From assembly GCF_018847975.1 (NCBI RefSeq), contig NZ_CP072597.1, forward strand, positions 3,201,001 to 3,265,000: a stretch of DNA of 64,000 nt, written 5' to 3'. This DNA is from Lysobacter sp. K5869. Lineage in GTDB: Bacteria; Pseudomonadota; Gammaproteobacteria; Xanthomonadales; Xanthomonadaceae. Each line of letters starts with the position of its first letter. The stretch's first letter is position 1. The notes beneath the pieces are model-generated. The model was given only the letters and a program-made list of their open reading frames with translations. It searched no databases and had not been told where the DNA came from. Positions 49,059-58,824 of this stretch are shown here, one piece after another. The position numbers and the translations under genes are program-made.

Positions 49059-49964
49059 TTGCGACTTACCGGCAGCATCACCGCGCTGGCGACGCCGTTC
49101 ACCGCGTCCGCCGAACTCGACCTGGACGCCTGGCGCTCGCTGTTGGCGAAACAGTTGGAGGGCGGCACCCTGGCGGTCGTGGTCGCGGGGTCCACCGGCG
49201 AGGCGGCGGCGCTGTACGACGCGGAATACGACGCGCTGCTGCGCGCGGCGGTGGAATTCGTCGCCGGGCGCATCCCGGTGCTGGCCGGCACCGGCCTGTC
49301 CAACACCGCCAAGACCATCGAACTGAACCGGCGCGTGGCCGCGCTCGGCGCCGACGCGGCGCTGGTGGTCGCGCCGCCGTACGTGCGCCCGACCCAGGCC
49401 GGCCTGCTCGCGCATTACCGCGCCATCGCCGACGACGGCGCGCTGCCGATCGTGCTCTACAACGTGCCCGGCCGCACCGGCTGCGACCTGCTGCCGGCCA
49501 CCGTGGCCGAACTGGCCGCGCACGAGCGCATCGTCGGCATCAAGGAAGCGGTGTCCGATCCGCAGCGCATGAGCGAGCTGCTGGCGCTGAAGTCCGACGC
49601 CTTCGCCGTGCTCAGCGGCGACGATCCGACCGCCTGCCGGGCCATGCTCGCCGGCGCCGACGGCATCGTCTCGGTCGGTTCCAACGCGATGCCGGCGGCG
49701 TTCCGCCGTCTCGCCGACCTGTCCCGCGCCGGCAAGCGCGCCGAGGCCGAGGCCTGGGACGCGCGCCTGCGCCCGGCCTACGACTTCCTCGGCGTCGAGC
49801 CGAACCCGATCCCGGTCAAGGCGCTGCTGGCCGCGCAAGGCCTGGGCCACGGCCTGCGCCTGCCGTTGCAGTCGCTGTCGGCCGCGCACGCCGACGCGGC
49901 GCGCCAAACCGCGGCCCTCGCCGCCGAACTCGAACACCTGAGCCGCGCCGATCTCGCGGCCTGA
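49059..49964 (+). CDS. dapA: 4-hydroxy-tetrahydrodipicolinate synthase
   Basis: This 301-residue TIM-barrel aldolase condenses pyruvate with aspartate semialdehyde in lysine and diaminopimelate synthesis. Schiff-base Lys162 (GIKEAVSD), Tyr134 and Arg139 (YNVPGRTG), and the pyruvate-binding STGEAA motif (45-50) all match E. coli numbering within one residue. The start is a TTG (MRLTGSITALATPF) with AGG 8 nt upstream; that numbering fits the family exactly, while an upstream ATG would add 63 arginine/proline-rich residues. The lipoprotein gene follows after 19 bp. Confidence 0.93.
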   Translation: MRLTGSITALATPFTASAELDLDAWRSLLAKQLEGGTLAVVVAGSTGEAAALYDAEYDALLRAAVEFVAGRIPVLAGTGLSNTAKTIELNRRVAALGADAALVVAPPYVRPTQAGLLAHYRAIADDGALPIVLYNVPGRTGCDLLPATVAELAAHERIVGIKEAVSDPQRMSELLALKSDAFAVLSGDDPTACRAMLAGADGIVSVGSNAMPAAFRRLADLSRAGKRAEAEAWDARLRPAYDFLGVEPNPIPVKALLAAQGLGHGLRLPLQSLSAAHADAARQTAALAAELEHLSRADLAA

Positions 49965-49983
49965 ACCCTTGCAGGAGATGCCC

Positions 49984-50508
49984 ATGCGTTCCAACGTTTC
50001 CCTGTCCCGTGCGGTCGTCGCCGGTCTGCTCCTGGCGGTCGTCGCCACTTCGGGCTGCAGCTGGTTCCGCAAGGGCAACAAGCTCTATGCCGAAGCGCCG
50101 GAAAACCGTCCGCTGGAAGTGCCGCCGGACCTCGACCAGCCGCGCACCGACGGCGCCATGGCGATCCCGGGCGGCTCGGCCACGGCCTCGGCCAACCGTC
50201 CGACCCAGGCCCAGCCGGGCGCGCCGGCGTCCTCGGCGCTGGGCTTCACCGTCAGCGGCAACCGCGACGACGCCTTCAACAAGGTCGGCGAAGCGCTCGG
50301 CAAGACCGAGGGCCTGACCATCGCCAGCCGCGCCCAGCTGCTCGGCGCGTACGACGTGAACTACCAGAACGCCAACTTCCTGATCCGCGTCAGCGCGGTC
50401 GAGGCGGGCGCCTACGTGTCCGCGGTCGATCCGCGCGGCCTGCCGGCGTCGGGCGCGGGCCCGACCAAGCTGATCGCCGATCTGAAGGCGGCGCTGGGCG
50501 GACGTTGA
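49984..50508 (+). CDS. bamC: BamC-like outer membrane lipoprotein
   Basis: This 174-residue lipoprotein has a signal sequence ending in the lipobox-like ATSGC (Cys25). A proline-rich linker with LEVPPDLDQPRTDG resembles the unstructured BamC N-terminus. One globular domain follows (FTVSGNRDDAFNKVGEALGK). The protein is shorter than E. coli BamC (344 residues), which has two such domains. Position directly after dapA matches the conserved dapA-bamC pair. An upstream TTG five codons earlier is possible, but the ATG has AGGAG at the right distance. Confidence 0.75.
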   Translation: MRSNVSLSRAVVAGLLLAVVATSGCSWFRKGNKLYAEAPENRPLEVPPDLDQPRTDGAMAIPGGSATASANRPTQAQPGAPASSALGFTVSGNRDDAFNKVGEALGKTEGLTIASRAQLLGAYDVNYQNANFLIRVSAVEAGAYVSAVDPRGLPASGAGPTKLIADLKAALGGR

Positions 50509-50532
50509 TCGTCCGGCTTCGGCCGAATGCGG

Positions 50533-50558
50533 AAACGGGCGCCCGAGGCGCCCGTTTT
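50533..50558 (+). terminator. Rho-independent terminator after the bamC-like gene
   Basis: AAACGGGCGCC, loop CGA, GGCGCCCGTTT then TTCGTTT: a perfect 11-bp stem, 24 bp after the stop. It can work in both directions and lies between convergent genes. Confidence 0.9.
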
Positions 50559-50674
50559 CGTTTGCGGGGTGGGTAGCGGGCCGAGTCGGAAATCGCCGGT
50601 TTTAAGGCCTTTTCGCGCAGCGCGCGGCGCGGTACGGCTGCAACGCGAGGCGCTGGGTCGCGCGCCGCTACGAC

Positions 50675-51304
50675 TCAGCGCACCGCCAACCGGCTCATGC
50701 CTTCGTTCAACATCAGCCGCATCGCGCCCGCGCGCTGCGCCAACGGCTGTTCGCCCAGCGCATCGAGCAGCCAGGCGAAGGACTGGCAGCGCGCTTGCTT
50801 GGACGTCTCGTCGATGCCGTCGGCGTTGAGCCCGGCGCCGAAGCCGTCGTGCAGGATCATCGCCTTGGCCGCGGCCGACTTCAGCGATTGCTTGGCGCCG
50901 GCGGCGTCGTAAGGCTGGCGCGGGCTCTGCAGGCCGCTGGCGGCGATCTCGATCAGCGCGTTGCCGAAGCGCTGGTGGCTGTCGGGACTGAGCCGCTGCG
51001 CCGCCGCCATCAGCGCCTGCGCGCTGCGGTCGGCCTGCGGGTCGAACAGGGCGCACAAGGTGGCCGCATCGCTACGGTCGCGCGAGGCGCTGCGCAAGGC
51101 CTGGAACAGGCCGTCGATGCGATCGTCGGGCGCGCGCATCAAGGTGTCGTTGGCGCTGGCCATGATCGCGGCCGGGTCGAGCCGCGACAGGTCGAGTTGC
51201 GAGAGATCCAGCTGGGACAGATCGAAACCGCGGTGCTGGGCGCCGGTCGCGGCGGGAGTCAGACACAACGCGAGCAGCAGGCCGAACGGCAGGAGCTTGG
51301 ACAT
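50675..51304 (-). CDS. Secreted protein of unknown function with LDLSQ repeats
   Basis: This 209-residue protein has a signal peptide (MSKLLPFGLLLALCLTPAATGA). The mature N-terminus carries three five-residue repeats (FDLSQ, LDLSQ, LDLSQ) and then LDLSRLDPAAI. The rest is predicted helical, with two cysteines (TLCALFD and ARCQSFAWLLDALGE) that could pair. No known family was recognised. It has no operon partner: fdxA lies upstream on the same strand, 127 bp away. Confidence 0.7.
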   Translation of the reverse strand: MSKLLPFGLLLALCLTPAATGAQHRGFDLSQLDLSQLDLSRLDPAAIMASANDTLMRAPDDRIDGLFQALRSASRDRSDAATLCALFDPQADRSAQALMAAAQRLSPDSHQRFGNALIEIAASGLQSPRQPYDAAGAKQSLKSAAAKAMILHDGFGAGLNADGIDETSKQARCQSFAWLLDALGEQPLAQRAGAMRLMLNEGMSRLAVR

Positions 51305-51431
51305 GGCGGCGCGGCGATAGAGGACCGCGGCCAGTCTAGGCGCGCGCGGATGAACGCATCCGCGCCGAAAACCCGGGCGATTCAGCAGGTTGCGGAACTT
51401 TTTCGCGGCGCCGCGACGGGCGCCGGCGGAC

Positions 51432-51752
51432 TCAGCGCTCGAGCAGGTCGATCTTGCCGGTCTTGCCTTCCCACTCCTTGGCGTCGGCGAGGCTGTCCTT
51501 GCGCGTGGTGATCACCGGCCAGGCCTTGGCGAGTTCGGCGTTGAGCGCGACGAAGGCTTCCTGCCCGGCGGGCACGTCGTCCTCGGGGTAGATCGCGTTG
51601 ATCGGGCACTCCGGCTCGCACAGGGTGCAGTCGATGCACTCGTCCGGATCGATCACCAGGAAGTTCGGGCCTTCGTGGAAACAGTCCACCGGGCACACCT
51701 CCACACAGTCGGTGTACTTGCACTTGATGCAGTTCTCGGTGACGACGAAGGG
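51432..51752 (-). CDS. fdxA: Seven-iron ferredoxin FdxA
   Basis: This 106-residue ferredoxin has the pattern for one [3Fe-4S] and one [4Fe-4S] cluster: Cys 9, 12, 17, 21, 25, 40, 43, 46 and 50 ([21 protein letters not shown]). The helical tail ([15 protein letters not shown]) is characteristic of the Azotobacter FdI-type family. The start is MPFVVTENC; the frame upstream is open but unlike ferredoxin. It may be a partner for the Fpr at 16.7 kb, but that is speculation. Confidence 0.95.
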   Translation of the reverse strand, partial: PFVVTENCIKCKYTDCVEVCPVDCFHEGPNFLVIDPDECIDCTLCEPECPINAIYPEDDVPAGQEAFVALNAELAKAWPVITTRKDSLADAKEWEGKTGKIDLLER

Positions 51753-52012
51753 CATGGCTGGGTCCTGTGAGTGTTTCCGGAGCGCGAGGATCGGGGCAGG
51801 CCGGGCGGGCGATAGTGTAGCCACTCGCGCCGCGCCGGCCCAAGGCCGCGCGCGGCGTCTTGCGCAAGCTGGGAGCTGGGTAACGTCGCGGACGGAACTG
51901 TTCGATGGCGCGGTTTTGCGCCGCCGGTCCGCCCGCGGCCGCGACCTGGCGCCGGTGGGGGGGCGGCGGGCGCGTTCGCAAGCCCGCCGGATGCGGCCTG
52001 CGTCGCTAAACG

Positions 52013-52039
52013 AAAAAGCCCGCGCGAGGCGGGCTTTTT
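52013..52039 (-). terminator. Rho-independent terminator of tRNA-Glu
   Basis: AAAAAGCCCGC, 5-nt loop, GCGGGCTTTTT: an 11-bp stem with T-runs in both directions. It lies 20 bp beyond the tRNA 3' end on the minus strand. The 260 bp between it and fdxA hold no gene. Confidence 0.9.
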
Positions 52040-52059
52040 CTGCGACGAGGTCGCTTGGA

Positions 52060-52135
52060 TGGCGCTCCCTACGGGATTCGAACCCGTGTTTTAGCCTTGA
52101 GAGGGCCACGTCCTAGGCCTCTAGACGAAGGGAGC
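52060..52135 (-). tRNA. gltX-tRNA: tRNA-Glu(CTC)
   Basis: This 76-nt gene on the minus strand has acceptor stem GCTCCCT/AGGGAGC and an encoded CCA. The D-arm TCGTCTAGAGG is typical of tRNA-Glu. The anticodon loop CTCTCAA gives CTC. The anticodon stem includes a G-U pair (TGGCC/GGCTA). Confidence 0.93.
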
Positions 52136-52296
52136 GTTGGTGCTTCCGGCCGGGGGCTCCGGCGACCGGAGGCTTCCTGGCGGACCGCCCAGTCTCTCAA
52201 TCCTGTGCGGCCTGCTAGTATATGCGCCGCTGTGGCCTCCGGCAACGGCCCGACCCACGAATTTTCTTTCCAGATAAGGCGGCGCGTCCGCGTTCG

Positions 52297-53661
52297 ATGC
52301 AAGCCGACAACTCTTCATCCTCTATTCCGACATCGCTGCGGGTGATCCCGCGCGATCAGCACAACGTCTCGCGCAAGGACATCAGCCCCAACGCGTTGCG
52401 CGTGCTGTACCGCCTGCGCGACAGCGGCTTCGGCGCCTATCTGGTCGGCGGCGCGGTGCGCGACATCCTGGTCGGCGGCCATCCCAAGGACTTCGACGTG
52501 GCCACCGACGCCACGCCCGAGCAGGTCAAGGGGCTGTTCCGCAATTGCCGTTTGATCGGCCGGCGTTTCCGTCTGGCCCACGTGGTCTACGGCCGCGAGA
52601 TCATCGAGGTGGCGACGTTCCGCGCCAACAGCGACGACGGCAGCGGCGACCGCGAGACCGACGACGGCGGCCGGCTGCTGCGCGACAACGTCTACGGCAC
52701 CATCGAAGACGACGCGGTGCGCCGCGACTTCACCGCCAACGCGCTGTATTACGCGGTCGAGGATTTCTCGGTGCGCGATTACGTCGGCGGCTTCGAGGAC
52801 GTGCAGAACCGCTTGATGCGCCTGATCGGCGATCCGGAAACGCGTTATCGCGAAGACCCGGTGCGCATGCTGCGCGCGGTGCGTCTGGCGGCCAAGCTCG
52901 GGTTCGAGATCGAGCGCGGCACCGCCGAGCCGATTCCGCATCTGGCGCCGCTGCTGGCCGAAGCCGCGCCGGCGCGCTTGTTCGAGGAATGCCTCAAGCT
53001 GTTCCTGTCCGGCCATGCCGTGGAAAGCTTCCTCGGCCTGGAGCGCTACGGCCTGTTGCCGGCGCTGCTGCCGGAAAGCGCCGCGGCGCTGAAGTCCAAC
53101 CGCAGCGGCGCGCTGCGGCGCATGGTGCTGGAAGGGCTCAAGGGCACCGACGCGCGCGTGGCCGCGGACGAGCCGGTGTCGCCGGCGTTCCTGTTCGCGC
53201 TGCTGCTGTGGCCGGCGTATTGCCGCGACCTCATGGGCCTGCAGGCGCAGGGCGTGCACACCGCCGAGGCGCAACGCCGCGCCGCCGACCGGGTCACCCT
53301 GCACCAGCTCGCGACCATCGCGCTGCCGCGCCGGTTCTCGCTGCCGATGCAGGAAATCTGGCTGCTGCAATCGCGTTTCCAGCAGCGCCAGCGCAAGCGC
53401 GTGTTCCGCCTGCTCTCGCATCCGCGCTTCCGCGCCGCGTTCGATTTCCTCACCCTGCGCACCGCCGCGTCGGACGAGCACGTCGGCGACGTCGAGTTCT
53501 GGCGCGAGGCGCAGCAGCATCCGAACGAGTTGCTGGCGCAGGCCGAAGCGCAGGCGCGCTCGGGCGAGGACGGCGGCGACGAGGAGGGCGGCGAGGGCCG
53601 CGCTCCGCGCAAGCGCCGCCGCCGCCGTCGCGGCGCGCCGGTCGGCAACGCGGCGGAGTAA
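52297..53661 (+). CDS. pcnB: Poly(A) polymerase I
   Basis: This 454-residue nucleotidyltransferase adds 3' A tails that mark RNAs for decay. The signature LVGGAVRDILVGGHPKDFDVA includes catalytic Asp65 and Asp67; the RRDFTANALYY motif follows, and RYREDPVRMLRAVRLAAKLG marks the PcnB family. The tail is strongly basic (RKRRRRRRGAP), as in E. coli PAP I. The start used is MQADNSSSSIP, but no strong ribosome binding site is visible and an upstream ATG is also in frame. The gap to folK is 172 bp. Confidence 0.93.
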   Translation: MQADNSSSSIPTSLRVIPRDQHNVSRKDISPNALRVLYRLRDSGFGAYLVGGAVRDILVGGHPKDFDVATDATPEQVKGLFRNCRLIGRRFRLAHVVYGREIIEVATFRANSDDGSGDRETDDGGRLLRDNVYGTIEDDAVRRDFTANALYYAVEDFSVRDYVGGFEDVQNRLMRLIGDPETRYREDPVRMLRAVRLAAKLGFEIERGTAEPIPHLAPLLAEAAPARLFEECLKLFLSGHAVESFLGLERYGLLPALLPESAAALKSNRSGALRRMVLEGLKGTDARVAADEPVSPAFLFALLLWPAYCRDLMGLQAQGVHTAEAQRRAADRVTLHQLATIALPRRFSLPMQEIWLLQSRFQQRQRKRVFRLLSHPRFRAAFDFLTLRTAASDEHVGDVEFWREAQQHPNELLAQAEAQARSGEDGGDEEGGEGRAPRKRRRRRRGAPVGNAAE

Positions 53662-53833
53662 ACCGTCGCGGCGCATCGGCGGCGCGGGGCGTCGCCGGTT
53701 CGGCCGGTATAGGTGCGGTCGGCCTTTGTCGGCCGATCTTAGCCCGTAGCGGTTCCATCGATTTTCGCGTCGCCGTTCGCGAACCGTGCACCGACACGGC
53801 CGCGCCGGCCCGCAGTCCGTTCGCGTAGCGCCC

Positions 53834-54349
53834 ATGACTTCGACCGTTTCCGCCTACATCGGCCTGGGCAGCAATCTCGGCGACAGCGCCGCGGTGCTGC
53901 GCGCGGCTCTGCGCGCGCTCGCCGGCTTGCCCGACTCGCGCCTGCTGCGCGCGTCCAGGCTGTATCGCACCGCGGCCTGGGGCCGCATCGATCAACCGGA
54001 TTTCCTCAACGCCGTGGCCGTGCTGGAGACCGCGCTGCCGGCGCGCGAACTGCTCGCGGCGATGCTCGGCATCGAACGCGACGCCGGCCGCGCGCGCAGC
54101 GCCGACGGCAGCGACCGCTGGGGCCCGCGCACCTTGGACCTGGATTTGCTGTTGTACGGCGAGGCGGTGATCGCCGAAGCCGGCCTGCACGTGCCGCACC
54201 CGCATCTGCACGAGCGCGCGTTCGCGTTGGCGCCGTTGGTGGAGATCGCGCCGCAGGTGTCGATTCCCGGCGTCGGCCCGGCGCGCGAGGCGCTCGCGCG
54301 GATCGAGTTGGGCGGGATCGAGGCTTTGCCGGACGGCGAGGGCGGCTGA
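53834..54349 (+). CDS. folK: 2-amino-4-hydroxy-6-hydroxymethyldihydropteridine pyrophosphokinase
   Basis: This 171-residue HPPK transfers pyrophosphate from ATP to the pterin in folate synthesis. Motifs are YIGLGSNLGD, QPDFLNAV, the metal-binding GPRTLDLDLLLYG and VPHPHLHERAFALAPL. The start is the ATG that gives MTSTVSAYIGLG; a GTG 16 codons upstream is less likely. It lies between pcnB and panB, the common xanthomonad order. Confidence 0.94.
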   Translation: MTSTVSAYIGLGSNLGDSAAVLRAALRALAGLPDSRLLRASRLYRTAAWGRIDQPDFLNAVAVLETALPARELLAAMLGIERDAGRARSADGSDRWGPRTLDLDLLLYGEAVIAEAGLHVPHPHLHERAFALAPLVEIAPQVSIPGVGPAREALARIELGGIEALPDGEGG

Positions 54350-54376
54350 GCGCCCGCGTGGCTCCGGTCGCTCGCG

Positions 54377-54572
54377 GTAGGAGCTGCGTGAGCTGCGACC
54401 GCGACAACGCAACCACGGCGCGTTTTTCCTGCGCCCGCGAACGCAGCAGGCCGCGCCCTCGTCGAGCGTTGGAAAATTCAACGTCGAGTTGGCGGGAACG
54501 GACCCGTTAGGCGGGTTTCGCCGTAGCTGCATTGTCGCGGTCGCAGCTCACGCAGCTCCTACAAGGGGCCAC
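54377..54572. repeat. REP-like pair, variant core with compensated stem
   Basis: The forward copy GTAGGAGCTGCGTGAGCTGC at 54377 and its inverted partner (about 54531-54571) share more than 35 bp including flanks (CGACCGCGACAA). Compared with other copies, GCGGC/GCCGC has become GCTGC/GCAGC on both sides. It fills part of the 401-bp gap between folK and panB, where no gene is visible. Confidence 0.85.
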
Positions 54573-54750
54573 CGGTTCGCGCGGCGAACGGGGTTGACCG
54601 CTTCGGGCGATTCCGGCCCTCGCACGCGGCTGCGCGGTTGCCCGCGCGTGGCGGCCCGACAGCGTTGCGCGGGCAGGGGTCGCCTGGGGGCGGCAACCTG
54701 CTAAGTTAGGCGACCTCCCCATCACGTCCGTCGCCACCGGACTTCCGCCC

Positions 54751-55590
54751 ATGTACACCTCGGCTCCGACCGATGCCTCGCCTTCCGAAAAGCGCAAGGC
54801 CTGGACCGTGCCCATGCTCGCCGACGCCAAGCGCGAAGGCCGCAAGCTGGTCATGCTGACCGCCTACGACGCCAGTTTCGCCCGCACCATGGACGCCGTC
54901 GGCACCGATCTGGTCCTGGTCGGCGACTCGCTGGGCATGGTCTCCCAGGGCCACAACAGCACCTTGCCGGTGACCGTGGCCGATATGGCCTACCACACCG
55001 CCAGCGTCGCCCGCGGCCTGTCCAAGGCCTTGCTGATCGCCGACTTGCCGTTCGCCTCCGACGCGACGCCCGAGCGCGCGCTCGACGCCGCCGTGGCGCT
55101 GCTGCGCGCGGGCGCGGCGATGGTCAAGATCGAAGGCGCCGGGCACAAGCTCGAGGTGATCCGTTTTCTGGTCGAACGCGAAATCCCGGTCTGCGCCCAC
55201 CTCGGCCTGACCCCGCAGTCGGTGCTGCGCCTGGGCGGCTACAAGCTGCAAGGGCGCGACGACGCCACCGCGGCCAAGCTGCGCGCAGATGCGCGCGCGG
55301 TGGCCGAGGCCGGCGCCGCGCTGCTGGTGCTGGAGTGCGTGCCGACCGGGCTGGCTCAGGCGATCAGCGGCGACCTCGCCATCCCGACCATCGGCATCGG
55401 CGCCGGCCCGCACTGCGACGGGCAGGTGCTGGTGCTGCACGACCTGCTCGGGGTCAACTCCGGGCACCGCCGGCCCAAGTTCGTCAAGGACTTCCTGGCC
55501 GAAGGCGGCTCGGTTGCCGGCGCTTTCGCCGCGTACGCACAGGCCGTGCGCGACGGCAGCTTCCCCGACGCGGCGCATTCCTACGACTGA
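54751..55590 (+). CDS. panB: 3-methyl-2-oxobutanoate hydroxymethyltransferase
   Basis: This 279-residue TIM barrel makes ketopantoate from alpha-ketoisovalerate and methylene-tetrahydrofolate. Motifs are [49 protein letters not shown] and [17 protein letters not shown]. It is the first pantothenate gene of panBCD. A 7-bp stem (CCCTGAA/TTCAGGG, 55613-55643) lies in the 151 bp before panC without a T-run. Confidence 0.96.
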   Translation: MYTSAPTDASPSEKRKAWTVPMLADAKREGRKLVMLTAYDASFARTMDAVGTDLVLVGDSLGMVSQGHNSTLPVTVADMAYHTASVARGLSKALLIADLPFASDATPERALDAAVALLRAGAAMVKIEGAGHKLEVIRFLVEREIPVCAHLGLTPQSVLRLGGYKLQGRDDATAAKLRADARAVAEAGAALLVLECVPTGLAQAISGDLAIPTIGIGAGPHCDGQVLVLHDLLGVNSGHRRPKFVKDFLAEGGSVAGAFAAYAQAVRDGSFPDAAHSYD

Positions 55591-55741
55591 ACGCGCCCGC
55601 GCGGCAGCGGCGCCCTGAACGTCCGGAATCTGGATATTCAGGGCCGCCGGCCCCAGATCCGCCCCGTTCCCGCTTTCCAGCCGGCGCCGCGCGCGCCGGT
55701 CCGTCGCGCATGGACCGCGCCGTCACTCATCGAGTTACCGC

Positions 55742-56593
55742 ATGCTGACCGTCGATCAACTGGGCGCCCTGCGTTCCACCCTGCAGGCCTGGCGCGCGTC
55801 CGGCCACAGCGTCGCCTTCGTCCCGACCATGGGCAACCTGCACGAGGGCCACCACTCGCTGATCCGTCTGGCGCGCGAGCGCGCCGACCGGGTGGTGGCG
55901 AGCGTGTTCGTCAACCCGACCCAGTTCGGCCCCAACGAAGACTTCGGCCGCTACCCGCGCACTCCCGAAGCCGACGCCGAAGGCCTGCGCGCGGCCGGCT
56001 GCGACCTGCTGTGGCGCCCGTCGGTCGACACCATGTACCCGTACGGCGCCGAGCGCACCGTGCGCATCGTCGTGCCGGGCGTGACCGAAACCCTGGAGGG
56101 CGCGCACCGCCCGGGCCATTTCGACGGCGTCGCCACCGTGGTCGCGCGCCTGTTCAATCAGGTGCGTCCGGATGTGGCGGTGTTCGGCCGCAAGGACTAC
56201 CAGCAGCTCGCGGTGATCCGCTACATGGTCCGCGACCTGGCCTTCCCGATCGAACTGGTCGCCGCGCCGACCCGGCGCGAGGCCGACGGTCTGGCGATGA
56301 GCTCGCGCAACCAATACCTGTCCGAAACCGAACGCCCGCGCGCCGCCGAGATCCACCGCACCCTGCAATGGATGCGCGAAGCCGCACAGGCCGGGCAGGG
56401 GCGCGAGACGGTCGAAACCGAGGCCGCCCGACGCCTGGGCGAGGCCGGGTTCGAGGTCGATTACGCGGCCCTGCGCCGCCCGGACCTGACCCTGCCCGAG
56501 ACGGGCGAGGCCGGCGACGGCGAGCGGGTGGCCCTGATCGCCGCCCGCCTGGGCCGCACGCGTCTCATCGACAACCTGGAATTCACCGCCTGA
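55742..56593 (+). CDS. panC: Pantothenate synthetase
   Basis: This 283-residue ligase joins pantoate and beta-alanine with ATP. Motifs are [14 protein letters not shown] (HIGH-like), [33 protein letters not shown] and MSSRNQYLS (KMSKS-like region). It follows panB and precedes panD, both of which feed this reaction. Confidence 0.96.
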   Translation: MLTVDQLGALRSTLQAWRASGHSVAFVPTMGNLHEGHHSLIRLARERADRVVASVFVNPTQFGPNEDFGRYPRTPEADAEGLRAAGCDLLWRPSVDTMYPYGAERTVRIVVPGVTETLEGAHRPGHFDGVATVVARLFNQVRPDVAVFGRKDYQQLAVIRYMVRDLAFPIELVAAPTRREADGLAMSSRNQYLSETERPRAAEIHRTLQWMREAAQAGQGRETVETEAARRLGEAGFEVDYAALRRPDLTLPETGEAGDGERVALIAARLGRTRLIDNLEFTA

Positions 56594-56741
56594 ACAGGGC
56601 GGCGGTGCGGCTGCGGGCCGGAACCGAGCGGAAAAGCAGTGTTCCGGCCGAACCTCTCCGGCACCATGTTGCAGCGCGCCATGCGCTGCTAGACTTCAAA
56701 CCCTTCGCGCCCGCGCCTCCGCGGGCCCACGAGTGACCGAC

Positions 56742-57122
56742 ATGCAACTGAATCTGCTCAAGGCCAAGATCCACCGTGCCACCGTCACCCACGCCGAGCT
56801 GCATTACGAAGGCTCCTGCGCGATCGACGGCCGCCTGCTCGACATCTCGGGCATCCGCGAGTACGAGATGGTGCACATCTACAACATCAACAGCGGCCAC
56901 CGCTTCTCCACCTACGCCATCCGCGGCGAAGAGGGCAGCGGGGTGATCTCGGTCAACGGCGCGGCCGCGCACAAGGCCCAGCCCGGCGATCTGGTGATCA
57001 TCTGCGCCTACGGCATCTGCGACGAGGCCGAAGCGGCCAAGTACAAGCCGACCCTGGTCTACGTGGACCGCGACAACCAGCTCACCCACACCAACCATTC
57101 GATGCCGGCCCAGGCCGCCTGA
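56742..57122 (+). CDS. panD: Aspartate 1-decarboxylase proenzyme
   Basis: This 126-residue protein self-cleaves between Gly24 and Ser25 (YEGSCAID) to form the pyruvoyl cofactor and makes beta-alanine for PanC. Start [13 protein letters not shown] puts Ser at 25 as in E. coli; a GTG three codons earlier is also in frame. Conserved [14 protein letters not shown] and [10 protein letters not shown] are present. Confidence 0.96.
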   Translation: MQLNLLKAKIHRATVTHAELHYEGSCAIDGRLLDISGIREYEMVHIYNINSGHRFSTYAIRGEEGSGVISVNGAAAHKAQPGDLVIICAYGICDEAEAAKYKPTLVYVDRDNQLTHTNHSMPAQAA

Positions 57123-57135
57123 GACCCGACGCACG

Positions 57136-58647
57136 ATGAGCGACGACTCCCGACTCCACGAGCTGCGCGCCGAGGTCGGGCGCGTCGCTGCCACGCCGCT
57201 GTCCCAGCTGATCGCCGCCGACCCCGCCCGGGCCGGCGACTTCGCCCTCAAGGTTGGCCCGGTCTACGCCAGCTTCGCCCGCCAGGGCTACGACCGCGAC
57301 GCGCTGGCCTGGCTGTTCCGCGCCGCCGAGGCGGCCGGCAGCCGCGAGCGCCTGCAGGCGCTGTTCGACGGCCAGACCGTCAACGTCACCGAAGGCCGTC
57401 CGGCGCTGCACACCGCGCTGCGCGGCGATTTCTCCCACGCGCCGATCGCCCACGACGCGCACCGTCAGGCGCTCAAGGCGCGCGCGCAGATGCGCGCGAC
57501 GATCGAGCAGCTGGCGGCGAGCGAAGTCACCGACATCGTCAGCGTCGGCATCGGCGGTTCCGATCTCGGCCCGCGGCTCGCGGTCGATGCGTTGAGCGGA
57601 CCGAAGCCGGGCCGCTTCCGCGTCCACTTCCTGTCCAACGTCGACGGCCACGCGGCCCAGCGCACGCTGGCGGGGCTCGATCCCCAGCGCACCGCGGCGC
57701 TGCTGATCTCCAAGACCTTCAGCACCCAGGAAACGCTGCTCAACGGCGGCATCCTGCGCGACTGGCTCGGCGACGATTCGCGCCTGTACGCGATCAGCGC
57801 CAACGTCGAACGCCCGGCGCAGGCCTTCAACATTCCGGCCGAGCGCATCCTGCCGATGTGGGACTGGGTCGGCGGCCGCTATTCGCTGTGGTCGGCGGTG
57901 GGCTTGCCGATCGCGCTGGCGATCGGCATGGACGCGTTCGAGCAATTCCTCTCCGGCGCGGCGCAGATGGACGCGCACGTGCTGCAGACCGAACTGCTGC
58001 GCAACCTCGCCGCATGGCACGCGCTGACCTCGATCTGGAACCGCAACGGCCAGGGCTACGCGACTCAGGCGGTGCTGGCCTACGACGAACGCCTGAAGCT
58101 GCTGTCGAACTATCTGCAGCAGTTGGTGATGGAGAGCCTGGGCAAGTCGGTCAAGCTCGACGGCGCGCCGGTGCACGGCGACACCGTGCCGGTGTGGTGG
58201 GGCGGCGCGGGCACCGACACCCAGCACAGCTTCTTCCAGGCGCTGCACCAGGGCACGTCGATCGTTCCGGCCGACTTCATCGGCGTGGTCCGCAGCGACG
58301 CGCCGTACCCGCAGAACCATCGCGCCTTGCACGCCAACCTGCTGGCGCAGACCGAGGCCTTCGCCAACGGCCAGCGCAGCGACGACCCGCACCGCGCCTA
58401 CGCCGGCGGCCGTCCGAGCACGACGATCCTGCTCGACGCGCTGACCCCTGCCTCGCTCGGCGCGCTGCTGTCGATGTACGAGCACAGCGTGTATCTGCAG
58501 TCGGTGTTCTGGGGCATCAACGCGTTCGACCAGTTCGGCGTCGAGCTCGGCAAGCAGGTCGCCAGCAAGCTGCTGCCGGCGCTGGCCGGCGAGGTCGAGG
58601 CGGACGATCCGGTGACGCGCGAGTTGTTGGCGCGGTTGCGCGGATAA
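57136..58647 (+). CDS. pgi: Glucose-6-phosphate isomerase
   Basis: This 503-residue enzyme converts glucose-6-phosphate to fructose-6-phosphate. Signatures are [43 protein letters not shown] and [19 protein letters not shown]. It starts 13 bp after panD and is likely co-transcribed with it. It ends before a strong terminator. The length is slightly shorter than the E. coli enzyme (549), as usual in xanthomonads. Confidence 0.96.
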   Translation: MSDDSRLHELRAEVGRVAATPLSQLIAADPARAGDFALKVGPVYASFARQGYDRDALAWLFRAAEAAGSRERLQALFDGQTVNVTEGRPALHTALRGDFSHAPIAHDAHRQALKARAQMRATIEQLAASEVTDIVSVGIGGSDLGPRLAVDALSGPKPGRFRVHFLSNVDGHAAQRTLAGLDPQRTAALLISKTFSTQETLLNGGILRDWLGDDSRLYAISANVERPAQAFNIPAERILPMWDWVGGRYSLWSAVGLPIALAIGMDAFEQFLSGAAQMDAHVLQTELLRNLAAWHALTSIWNRNGQGYATQAVLAYDERLKLLSNYLQQLVMESLGKSVKLDGAPVHGDTVPVWWGGAGTDTQHSFFQALHQGTSIVPADFIGVVRSDAPYPQNHRALHANLLAQTEAFANGQRSDDPHRAYAGGRPSTTILLDALTPASLGALLSMYEHSVYLQSVFWGINAFDQFGVELGKQVASKLLPALAGEVEADDPVTRELLARLRG

Positions 58648-58666
58648 GCCGTCGCGATACGCATCC

Positions 58667-58698
58667 ACGAACGGCGCCTCGGCGCCGTTCGTCGTTTT
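58667..58698 (+). terminator. Rho-independent terminator of pgi
   Basis: ACGAACGGCGCC, loop TC, GGCGCCGTTCGT then CGTTTT: a perfect 12-bp stem 19 bp after the stop. Confidence 0.88.
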
Positions 58699-58726
58699 GG
58701 GCCTAGGTAATGCTGGGTCTGCTCCC

Positions 58727-58824
58727 TGTAGGAGCGGCGCGAGCCGCGACTGCGACAACGCAACTACGCCGCAAGGTCCGTCATGGTTGCGTTGCCGCAG
58801 TCGCGGCTCACGCCGCTCCTACAG
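58727..58824. repeat. REP-like pair overlapping the end of queG
   Basis: A forward element starts at 58727 and an inverted element runs to 58824; with flanking bases the two arms pair over about 38 bp with two or three mismatches. The inverted element supplies the stop codon of queG (TAG of CTGTAGGAGC on the minus strand). Confidence 0.88.
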
